Assembly: GCA_035560935.1 (NCBI GenBank)
Contig: DATMYQ010000332.1
Coordinates: forward strand, 1 to 5,401
Direction of reading: 5' to 3'
DNA: 5,401 nt
DNA from: DATMYQ01 sp035560935
Lineage (GTDB): Bacteria > Bacillota > Negativicutes > Sporomusales > Sporomusaceae
The notes under the pieces are model-generated. The model did not search any database and was not told where the DNA came from. It saw nothing but the letters and a program-made list of their open reading frames with translations. This document shows, one piece after another, positions 1 to 5,371 of the stretch (positions are counted from its first letter, which is position 1; each line of letters opens with the position of its first letter). Both the position numbers and the translations under genes were made by a program.

Positions 1-1
1 G

Positions 2-379
2 GCAGTTGTGTTTGGCGATATCGATCTAGAAGAACATGGGCTTTGGGAGGAAAAAGTCTGTAATAATGCAGGCCTGAAGCTTAGTCTGCCTCTTTGGAAG
101 AATGAGCGCAGAGAATTGGTTACGGAATTCATAAGCTTGGGTTTCAAGGCGATTATTGTAACGATTAATGAAAAAATGCTCAATCCTAAATTTCTAGGGC
201 GGGTATTAAGCATGAGTCTGCTTGAAGAATTGGAACAGCAGGGAGTTGATCTTTGCGGTGAGAATGGCGAGTTCCACACGGCTGTCTTGGACGGACCAAT
301 TTTCCAGCGGCCAGTGACACCAAAAATTGGTGAGGTGCAGACTCACCAAGGTTATAGCTTCCTGACTCTGACGGTATAG
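2..379 (+). CDS. Dph6-like / COG2102 PP-loop ATP-binding protein, C-terminal part (5' end outside window)
   Basis: Partial gene: the reading frame is open to the left edge (codons for A-V-V precede FGDID), so the GTG at 8 is not the true start. About 125 residues are visible. They match the C-terminal half of the ATP_bind_4 / diphthine-ammonia ligase family: VFGDID near the start, then WEEKVC, LPLWKNERREL, a GFKAIIVTIN segment, FLGR, and the strongly conserved CGENGEFHT followed by DGPIF. The N-terminal PP-loop that binds ATP would lie upstream. In archaea and eukaryotes this family amidates diphthine on elongation factor 2. Bacteria do not make diphthamide, so the usual database name is misleading here and the bacterial role is unknown. 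The frame ends cleanly at TAG 377-379, five bases before a transporter ATPase relic, which suggests it once lay in a transport-related operon. Family assignment is fairly firm; function is not. Confidence 0.85.
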   Translation, partial: AVVFGDIDLEEHGLWEEKVCNNAGLKLSLPLWKNERRELVTEFISLGFKAIIVTINEKMLNPKFLGRVLSMSLLEELEQQGVDLCGENGEFHTAVLDGPIFQRPVTPKIGEVQTHQGYSFLTLTV

Positions 380-384
380 AATTA

Positions 385-489
385 ATGATACGGCATGACG
401 TAGCCCTTCTGGAACCAGACCATCTGCTCAAAAAGCATCCCTATGACCTGAGTGGTGGGGAACAACAGAGGAATGGAGTTATACACTAA
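385..489 (+). pseudogene. Relic of an ABC/ECF transporter ATPase (C-loop fragment only)
   Basis: A 34-codon frame from ATG 385 to TAA 489 contains LLKKHPYDLSGGEQQR (codons 424-471), which is the ABC signature or C-loop region with its typical preceding HPYDLSGG. The HPYDLSGGEQQR form is common in energy-coupling-factor (ECF) transporter ATPases. Walker A, Q-loop, Walker B and the H-loop are all missing: the frame upstream is closed by TAG at 355-357, and after QQR the sequence diverges (NGVIH, stop) where family members continue with an ALA-type helix and Walker B. There is no clear ribosome site. I read it as a deletion remnant left between the Dph6-like gene and the repeat array. Chance occurrence of this motif in the right context is unlikely. 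A short expressed peptide cannot be excluded but is not supported. Confidence 0.7.
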
Positions 490-539
490 GCAATAATCAA
501 AGATGTCAAGAATGCAAATCTTGGGATGAGGTGGCAAAC

Positions 540-638
540 AAAACGTCCCCTTGCCATCCCTTGCCATCCCTTGCCATCCAAAACGTCCCCTTGCCATCCA
601 AAACGTCCCCTTGCCATCCAAACGTCCCCTTGCCATCC
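540..638. repeat. Tandem array of a 20-bp GTCCCC-containing unit with 10-bp half-units
   Basis: The unit AAAACGTCCCCTTGCCATCC occurs at 540-559, 580-599 and 600-619, and as a 19-bp copy lacking one A at 620-638. Between the first and second copies, the half-unit CTTGCCATCC is repeated twice more (560-569, 570-579). The full-length copies are identical, which suggests recent amplification or homogenisation. The array is flanked by segments of opposite polarity: GGGATGAGGTGGCAA at 523-537, and CAAGGGATGG at 644-653, which is the exact reverse complement of CCATCCCTTG inside the array. The array could therefore fold into hairpins. The core recalls GTCCCC-type intergenic REP-like repeats of clostridial genomes, but that likeness is from memory. 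No transposase gene is visible nearby. The frames running through it are low-complexity artefacts, not genes. Confidence 0.9.
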
Positions 639-796
639 TGTCTCAAGGGATGGGATGCTTCCCTAGTAGCAAATAACAGAGCCCTTAGCATTGTTGGGGG
701 CTCTGTTGTGAATATACTAGCAGTTATTTTAAGTTTGAATGTTCTTTTCTGCTTCTGAAAGAGTTGGAACATTGGCTAAGATTACAACAACTCTTG
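639..796. other. Intergenic stretch without a recognisable gene
   Basis: This segment separates the repeat array from the terminator of the minus-strand operon. Apart from the hairpin at 675-707, I see nothing I can name. Short open frames exist on the plus strand around 730-846, but they lack a start codon with a ribosome site and have no recognisable motif, so I treat them as non-coding or as degraded sequence. Confidence 0.5.
675..707. terminator. Perfect 10-bp hairpin, possible terminator (no T-run)
   Basis: AACAGAGCCC (675-684) and GGGCTCTGTT (698-707) are exact reverse complements around a 13-nt loop. The stem is stable enough for a transcription terminator closing the plus-strand Dph6-like unit. 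However, neither side carries a proper T-tract: the plus strand continues GTGAATATAC and the minus strand ATTTGCTA. It could instead be an RNA-processing or REP-like hairpin linked to the adjacent array. The structure is certain; the function is not. Confidence 0.45.
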
Positions 797-843
797 AAAA
801 AATCTCTTCGTTGCTCAAGCTAAGGATGGTATCTTTGAGCGAA
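797..843 (-). terminator. Rho-independent terminator of the nitrogenase-like operon
   Basis: Read on the minus strand, about 40 nt after the stop codon of the 430-aa gene, TTCGCTCAAAG (843-833) pairs with CTTGAGCAACGAA (819-807). The stem has a six-pair GCTCAA/TTGAGC core, further TTC/GAA pairs beyond a small bulge, and a 13-nt loop. It is followed by GAGA and then six consecutive T (802-797). Position, orientation and T-tract fit an intrinsic terminator ending the operon. The bulge makes it imperfect. Confidence 0.55.
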
Positions 844-884
844 TGAAATACCGGTATATCAAAATGTTTTAGTATAACTCCGTT

Positions 885-2177
885 TTAGAAAAGTAACCCG
901 TTGATAATCTGCTCAGTAAGCATGAGTGCGCCCTGTATGCCTAAATGCGTTTTGGGGATAACGTCCACATAGCCGATAGAGGGCAGTGACACTTCGACTC
1001 CGACGAACACGTGCTGGCGAGACTTCAACTGGGCAATGGTATTACCACTGGCAAAAACCAGCTCGCTGCTGGCCTGCAAAATATCCCGCTCAAGGGCGTC
1101 TTCCAGTCCTAAAGAGGATAACAACTCAAAAAGCTTTTCCTTAAAGCAATTGCTTTGTTCATTGAGCACGGCGGCACACTCTAAGACCATGCCGAAATGT
1201 CGGACTAAAAAGGTGGTGTAGGCATAGAGCTCGGAACAGGTGCCCTCAAGGGCAAAATTAACCCCCTGCGGGAGCCCTGTCAGGGAGTTGACGCGGGAGA
1301 TATGGACATAGGCCCTTGCTCGGGCCTTTTCGCTTTCGCTTTGGAATCTGCTGCTATCCCTGTTCAAACTATGGCAGAGGTCGTGCATCAGCTTTTCCGT
1401 GGCGGAAAATCCGATGGGCGGTCCGTCACAAACATAATAGGGCGTACCGAATTGCGCCTGTAAAAATCGGGCGGTTTTCAGCCCGTATTCAGGGTGGATG
1501 ACTATGTTGAGCTCGGCCTTGGGGATCGCCGCAATACTCTCCAGATCGCAGTCCGCACATAAAAAGCAGTTGACACTGATATCGCACAGCCCCATCAGGC
1601 GTGTTAACTCTGCAATATCGCCGGCGTGGTTGCGGTGGTAAATCGAAAGCCCGAGAATATTTACCGTTGCGGGCAGCCTTTCCTCCGTAGGGCTAAGCTG
1701 GAGCTGCTTTAACAGCTCGATGGCTGCCATCTCATAGCCTTTGCAGATATCACTGGAAAAGCCTGGCGTCTCAATAACGACGAAGGGCTTTTCCTTGATG
1801 ACCTGGCTGACGATACCCCGCAGGTCATCGCCAATCAGCGCGGCGCCGGGAGAATTGACAACGCAAAGGAGCTCAAAGGGGACGTTGTCCTGCAGGAACG
1901 AAAGCGCTTCAACCAGCTTTTCCTGACTGCCGTACACATAGTCACTACTGTCTAAATAGGTGCAGGGAACCCGTGGCTGACCAAAATACCATTTTTGAGG
2001 GTAGTTAAGCGGGTCAAATTCAAACTGCTTGATGGTCTGATTGTCCGAGATCGCGGAGTGATAGAATTTGCAGCCAGTGGGGCCGTTGAGAAGAACGATG
2101 GTGCGGTCGATGCCTTCCAACGCAAAAATAAGACCCGAAAAACTATCTGGTGTAATGTTTTTTAAATAGTCGCTCAT
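885..2177 (-). CDS. Nitrogenase component 1-like subunit (NifK/BchB-position partner)
   Basis: A 430-residue protein of the oxidoreductase/nitrogenase component 1 superfamily, shorter than NifD or NifK. Visible family landmarks are the N-terminal GPTGC (C36), a TYLDSSDYVYGSQEKL block (residues 73-88) matching the T-x-x-E-x-D-x-V-x-G-G segment of component 1 proteins, and SPGAALIGDDL (109-119) matching the CP-x-G-x-IGDD motif. Only C36 of the three classical cluster cysteines is kept: there is no cysteine before it, and the IGDD motif has no cysteine in the ligand position. C36 aligns with Asp36 of BchB in DPOR (APQGD versus GPTGC), the residue that gives the fourth ligand to a 4Fe-4S cluster held mainly by BchN. 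I infer that this subunit pairs with the NifD-like half of the upstream fusion. The ATG at 2177 has the Shine-Dalgarno AGGGGGAG at 2195-2188. The start lies inside the preceding gene (35-nt overlap), implying translational coupling. Superfamily is firm; substrate unknown. Confidence 0.88.
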   Translation of the reverse strand: MSDYLKNITPDSFSGLIFALEGIDRTIVLLNGPTGCKFYHSAISDNQTIKQFEFDPLNYPQKWYFGQPRVPCTYLDSSDYVYGSQEKLVEALSFLQDNVPFELLCVVNSPGAALIGDDLRGIVSQVIKEKPFVVIETPGFSSDICKGYEMAAIELLKQLQLSPTEERLPATVNILGLSIYHRNHAGDIAELTRLMGLCDISVNCFLCADCDLESIAAIPKAELNIVIHPEYGLKTARFLQAQFGTPYYVCDGPPIGFSATEKLMHDLCHSLNRDSSRFQSESEKARARAYVHISRVNSLTGLPQGVNFALEGTCSELYAYTTFLVRHFGMVLECAAVLNEQSNCFKEKLFELLSSLGLEDALERDILQASSELVFASGNTIAQLKSRQHVFVGVEVSLPSIGYVDVIPKTHLGIQGALMLTEQIINGLLF

Positions 2178-4347
2178 CTTGTTTCCACTCCCCCTGCAAA
2201 TTTAATTTCAAGAGCCGCGCCCAACGTTTGGTTAGCTGGAGGCCGGAATCGAAGCCGACATCGGGGCACATTGGGATTGTATCTGCGACACAGACCTCAC
2301 CCGCGATGGATGAGGAATAGTTAGTGAGCAGGATATCGGGGCGATAGTGTTCAAGGTCCCGTACACGGTGATTGCGATCGTAATTTTCCTCAATAGGCAA
2401 GGGGACACCAAGGTTTGTGCGGAAGCCCTCGTCCTGTGAAAAATTGAGTACGCCGATCTTGACGACCTCGATACCGACATCCAGAGCAGCTTGCAAGATC
2501 CAGTCTAGCTCGTGGTTGTAAGTGATGATCATCAGCCGTTTACCCTTAAGGGTAGGTTTTAAAGCCTCCGCTTCACGGGAATACTGTTCCTCACGCTGGG
2601 CAATGATTGTTTCGGCCAATTCTGGTTTACCGAAAAAGGCGGCCACGCTGCGCAGCCAGTCCTCCGTTTCTGCAAACCCCACGGGAAAAGCCTGTTCTAA
2701 AAAGGTTGAGCCATATTCTCGCGCAAAGAAGTCTGCCAAGATCTTGCCAGTGTAATCCTTATAGGCCAACAGATTTAAGGGTGCGGAGCAAAAGCCTTCC
2801 AGCTTGTCAAAGCTCGTTTCACAGAGGAAGCGGCAGTTTACTCTGACGCCCAGCTGCAGCAAAAGTGCCTCGATAATCTTAAAGTTGCTGCCTGTATTTT
2901 TCGCGACCACCTTTTCAAAGACCACGTTCACCGTGTCCTGGACGACAGGCATATTCCGTCGGATGATCTGCTTGGCCAGAGAGGTGTAGCACATCAGCAT
3001 CCCCTGAAGATAATCCCCCGCCATATTACCGTCCGCTTTGATGGTGACCACGGGCAAATTCGGTTCGGAGAGAAGCTTCATTCTGTCGATGTCGTCCCCG
3101 ATGATGCCGGAGGGGCAGGCGCTCACGACAATGATCGCCTTGGTTTTTTTTTGCTTGATGGTGCGGAGTTTATCCTCCAGCTTTTCCATACCGCCGAAAA
3201 TCATTTCCGCCTCGGTCATTTCCGTTGATTCCAAATTTGGAGAGATGGCACTTGGCAACAGGGTCCCGCGCTCAAAAAGTCCGCGCCGACCCGCTGAACT
3301 GATGCTCTGGTAGGAGATATAGGTGCAGCTTTTAGGGGAGTGTGCCAGGATTACGGCGTCGCGAATGTGGATGCTCATGGTCACGGCTCCGTTGAAGGCG
3401 CAGCCGTGGAGCGGTTCGTTACGGATAATACTTTTGGAGAGATAGCGGTTGGGGTCGGAAAGGTCGATTTCAGCTGCGGGTGCTGCCTTTGCTATTATAC
3501 TCGGAAGAGTGGTATCCGCCGCAGGCGTGGAGGTTTCTTCCTTTTTTCCAAGCACCACCAGCTCAAGCTGTTCATCGGAGAGCGGCTTGGCCTCGTAGAG
3601 CTTAACCTCGTCTAGGATCTCTTGGGCAAGCTTAGTGAAAATATCTTTCACATCCCCGCTGGCCCCATGTTCAACCACAGTCATGTTTTTCCCTTCCGCC
3701 CGCGTAAAAGCGTCACTGCGTGGGATCACGGTGCAGATCGGTAAACCTACAGCCTGTGCGAATCGTTCCACCCGCGCGTCCTCATTCTCGACATTTCGCC
3801 GGTTATACAGGATGCCGGCAACTCTTTTTTCCTCGTTGTCGTAATTGCGGATGCCGCGCAGAATGTTGTTCGCCGCGTAAAGGGCCATAAATTCACCGGA
3901 CGTGACAATGAAGATGGTGTCCGCATATTCCCGGCGGATCGGTACGGCAAAACCGCCGCACACGACATCGCCCAGCACATCGTAGAGGGTGATGTCGTAA
4001 TGCTCTTTTAAGCGGAATTGATCAAGCAGCTCGAAGGTGGTAATGATCCCGCGGCCCGCGCAGCCCACGCCGGGCTTTGGACCGCCAGCCTCCACACAAC
4101 CCACTTTGCCAAAACCGTGAAACAAGATGTCTTCGATTTTGTAGTTCAAAGGATTTGTGACCCGGATATAATCGAGAACGGTAGTGATCTTCTGTCCGTG
4201 CGTCAAAAGCCTGGTTGAATCATGCTTGGGGTCGCATCCTATCTGCAATACCCGCTGCCCTTTGAGAGCCAGCGCTGCGGACAAATTGGCGGAGATGGTG
4301 GATTTTCCGATGCCGCCCTTTCCGTAAATCGCAATTTCTTTTTTCAT
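2143..4347 (-). CDS. Fusion of NifH-type Fe protein and NifD-type component 1 subunit
   Basis: A 734-residue fusion. Residues 1 to about 268 are a near-complete NifH/BchL-type reductase: P-loop GKGGIGKST (9-17), switch I CDPKHDST (38-45), C96 in PGVGCAGRG and C130 in DVLGDVVCGG (the two 4Fe-4S ligands, equivalent to NifH C97 and C132), and D123 and D127 of switch II. It should hydrolyse ATP and pass electrons as a dimer. An Ala/Pro/Thr-rich linker (about 269-295) leads to a component 1 domain (about 300-734) with cysteines C316 (LHGCAFNG), C341 (SPKSC) and C411 (SACPSGIIGDD) in the three P-cluster positions of NifD. The FeMo-cofactor cysteine (NifD C275) aligns with A528, so true nitrogenase activity is unlikely. 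I chose ATG 4347 because AGGAG lies 8 nt upstream; the GTG at 4365 lies upstream of that site and has no evident one of its own. This is the first gene of a two-gene operon with the 430-aa subunit. Natural fusion of these two domains is uncommon as far as I know. Domain calls are firm. Confidence 0.93.
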   Translation of the reverse strand: MKKEIAIYGKGGIGKSTISANLSAALALKGQRVLQIGCDPKHDSTRLLTHGQKITTVLDYIRVTNPLNYKIEDILFHGFGKVGCVEAGGPKPGVGCAGRGIITTFELLDQFRLKEHYDITLYDVLGDVVCGGFAVPIRREYADTIFIVTSGEFMALYAANNILRGIRNYDNEEKRVAGILYNRRNVENEDARVERFAQAVGLPICTVIPRSDAFTRAEGKNMTVVEHGASGDVKDIFTKLAQEILDEVKLYEAKPLSDEQLELVVLGKKEETSTPAADTTLPSIIAKAAPAAEIDLSDPNRYLSKSIIRNEPLHGCAFNGAVTMSIHIRDAVILAHSPKSCTYISYQSISSAGRRGLFERGTLLPSAISPNLESTEMTEAEMIFGGMEKLEDKLRTIKQKKTKAIIVVSACPSGIIGDDIDRMKLLSEPNLPVVTIKADGNMAGDYLQGMLMCYTSLAKQIIRRNMPVVQDTVNVVFEKVVAKNTGSNFKIIEALLLQLGVRVNCRFLCETSFDKLEGFCSAPLNLLAYKDYTGKILADFFAREYGSTFLEQAFPVGFAETEDWLRSVAAFFGKPELAETIIAQREEQYSREAEALKPTLKGKRLMIITYNHELDWILQAALDVGIEVVKIGVLNFSQDEGFRTNLGVPLPIEENYDRNHRVRDLEHYRPDILLTNYSSSIAGEVCVADTIPMCPDVGFDSGLQLTKRWARLLKLNLQGEWKQDERLFKKHYTR
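2188..2195 (-). promoter_or_regulatory. Ribosome binding site of the 430-aa subunit, inside the fusion gene
   Basis: AGGGGGAG on the minus strand, 10 nt before ATG 2177. It lies within the last coding codons of the fusion gene, so ribosomes finishing the first gene would expose the site for the second. It decides the start at 2177. Confidence 0.7.
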
Positions 4348-4355
4348 GATCGCAT

Positions 4356-4360
4356 CTCCT
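4356..4360 (-). promoter_or_regulatory. Ribosome binding site of the NifH-NifD fusion
   Basis: AGGAG on the minus strand, 8 nt before ATG 4347. This sets the start at the MKKEIAIYGKGG form, which is also where NifH proteins normally begin, rather than at GTG 4365. Confidence 0.75.
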
Positions 4361-4405
4361 ATCACGATAATCGATTCGCCAAAAACGCTTGTATTTCCGT
4401 CGCGA

Positions 4406-4465
4406 ATGTAGCTTGTGGAAAATGAGTATCAGGGCGAGTGGGGAGGAAGACAAAATCGTCTACAT
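4406..4465 (-). other. Leader of the nitrogenase-like operon with alternative pairings
   Basis: In the minus-strand leader, ATGTAG (4465-4460) can pair with CTACAT (4411-4406), closing a 60-nt loop. The alternative is AGAC (4461-4458) with GTCT (4451-4448), a small hairpin. The two pairings share bases 4460-4461 and exclude each other. This could be a cis-regulatory RNA, but I could match it to no known riboswitch class, and short pairings like these also arise by chance. Confidence 0.2.
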
Positions 4466-4469
4466 GCTA

Positions 4470-4497
4470 ATTTTAGCACAAAAATATTTGCACACAA
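4470..4497 (-). promoter_or_regulatory. Promoter of the nitrogenase-like operon, with a palindrome over the -10 box
   Basis: On the minus strand, TTGTGT (4497-4492) is followed after 16 nt by TAAAAT (4475-4470), and TGC directly precedes the latter, giving an extended -10 of the TGnTAnAAT type. Transcription would start near 4463, leaving a leader of about 115 nt before ATG 4347. The -10 box lies within GCTAATTTTAGC (4466-4477), a 12-bp near-perfect palindrome (5-bp arms, TT centre) that could be a repressor site. Two similar plus-strand stretches, TTTAGCACAAAAAT (4472-4485) and TTTGCACACAAAAT (4487-4500), form an imperfect direct repeat over the promoter. No regulator is encoded in view. Confidence 0.5.
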
Positions 4498-4512
4498 AAT
4501 AAGCCAGATAAG

Positions 4513-4541
4513 AAGGTGTGAATGCAGCAGCTCGCCTTTTT
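4513..4541 (+). terminator. Possible attenuator hairpin upstream of the ECF S component
   Basis: On the plus strand, AAGGTGTG (4513-4520) can pair with CTCGCCTT (4531-4538), with one G-T pair and one T-T mismatch, around a 10-nt loop. The T-run at 4537-4541 follows directly. It points toward the S-component gene, so it would end transcripts entering from the left unless the promoter lies downstream of it (TATAGT at 4543-4548 has no convincing -35). I looked for cobalamin riboswitch conserved boxes around it and found none. Confidence 0.3.
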
Positions 4542-4571
4542 GTATAGTGAATTTGTACAGCAGTCATTGGT

Positions 4572-4582
4572 AAGGATGTGAT
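4572..4582 (+). promoter_or_regulatory. Extended Shine-Dalgarno of the S-component gene
   Basis: AAGGATGTGAT differs by one base from AAGGAGGTGAT, the full complement of the 16S rRNA 3' end. It sits six nt before ATG 4589 and supports that start. Confidence 0.7.
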
Positions 4583-4588
4583 TAAACA

Positions 4589-5323
4589 ATGTCAGATTCG
4601 ACTGAAAGTAAGAAGCGCCGCTTTCCAATAATCCGCATAATGCGGTGGATCTTGATAATAACAGTGCCTTGTTTGTTGATTTTCTCTACGTTGAATGGAG
4701 ACAGGCATTATGGTTTATTGAGTATTGTATTGATCATTTTGGTCATGATTCCTTTCTTCCTAAGTTTTGAGAGACGTAGACCTGAGGCTCGGGAGTTGCT
4801 GGTCATCGCAGTCATGGCTGGAATTGCGGCTTTAGGGCGAGTGGCCTTTGCCCCGACTCCTTATTTTATACCGACCTCGGCAGTTGTCATTATCACGGCT
4901 ATGGTCTTTGGAGCGGAGGCTGGTTTTTTGACAGGTGCCGTGGCAACGATCACTTCTAATATGTTCTATGGGCAAGGGCCTTGGACCCCTTGGCAGATGT
5001 TTTCTTGGGGCATGATCGGCTTTGTGGCGGGGATGCTCAGAAAGGTCGGTTGGCTCCAGAGCAGGCTGAGCTTAGTAATCTTTGGTTTTCTGAGCGGGTT
5101 TGGCTTTGGCTGGGTCATGAATATTTGGTATATCATTGGGTTTATTCATCCCATCACCTATCAGGCTATTATCGCAGTCTATATCTCTAGCTTCTGGTTT
5201 GAATTCACCCACGCTCTTTCTACATTGATCTTTGTTTGGGCTTTGGCTAAACCCTGGATGAAAAAGCTAGAACGGGTTAAAACAAAATTCGGCTTACTGG
5301 AAAGTGAAAAAAAAGCTGATTGA
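4589..5323 (+). CDS. ECF transporter S component (substrate-binding membrane subunit)
   Basis: A 244-residue integral membrane protein with a basic N-terminal tail (SKKRR near 8-11) and a charged C-terminal tail. Hydrophobic segments lie roughly at 17-34, 42-60, 69-87, 96-126, 134-151, 159-184 and 190-220. Family-type signatures are the RELLVIAVMAGIAALGRVAF block (68-87), a T-G-A-V-A-T stretch and SNMFYGQGPWTPWQMFSWG (123-141), which I recognise from ECF S-components of the group that includes predicted cobalamin/corrinoid transporters of the CbrT type. Such proteins capture a vitamin or cofactor outside the cell and deliver it through a shared ATPase-plus-T module. The substrate cannot be read from the sequence; cobalamin is a guess. 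The gene is transcribed divergently from the nitrogenase-like operon and followed 48 nt later by another start, consistent with an ECF operon. Start supported by an extended Shine-Dalgarno. Confidence 0.8.
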   Translation: MSDSTESKKRRFPIIRIMRWILIITVPCLLIFSTLNGDRHYGLLSIVLIILVMIPFFLSFERRRPEARELLVIAVMAGIAALGRVAFAPTPYFIPTSAVVIITAMVFGAEAGFLTGAVATITSNMFYGQGPWTPWQMFSWGMIGFVAGMLRKVGWLQSRLSLVIFGFLSGFGFGWVMNIWYIIGFIHPITYQAIIAVYISSFWFEFTHALSTLIFVWALAKPWMKKLERVKTKFGLLESEKKAD

Positions 5324-5371
5324 ACTTCGCTTAATTGAAATAATTAAAAAGTTATAGAAGGAAATCACTTC

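Noticed and set aside
540..638. CRISPR array
   Set aside because: Copies are directly adjacent with no unique spacers, the unit is 20 bp with 10-bp half-units, and no cas gene is present.
531..772. Open frames on both strands through the GTCCCC repeat array
   Set aside because: Their sequences are made of the repeat itself (low-complexity Pro/His/Ser or Gly/Lys/Trp runs), with no ribosome site and no family likeness. They are by-products of a tandem repeat without stops.
730..846. Possible gene remnant on the plus strand
   Set aside because: Two frames give plausible short helices, but neither has a start codon with a ribosome site or any recognisable motif, and the end overlaps the terminator of the opposite operon.
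885..4347. True nitrogen-fixing nitrogenase (nifHDK)
   Set aside because: The FeMo-cofactor cysteine is replaced by alanine, the second subunit lacks two of the three P-cluster cysteines, the reductase is fused, and no nifB/E/N is in view.
4347..4365. GTG 4365 as start of the fusion protein
   Set aside because: The AGGAG site lies between this codon and ATG 4347, with ideal spacing for the ATG, and NifH proteins typically start directly before the AIYGKGG strand.
2232..4453. Several 60-91 codon open frames opposite to or overlapping the two nitrogenase-like genes
   Set aside because: They lie in other frames of well-supported genes, lack ribosome sites and family motifs, and are expected shadows.
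4348..4588. Cobalamin or molybdenum-cofactor riboswitch in the divergent intergenic region
   Set aside because: Neither strand shows the conserved boxes I would expect, such as the GCCACTG and CAG-GACCTGCC-type elements of the cobalamin class. A weak GGTG..AA likeness near 4515 is not enough.
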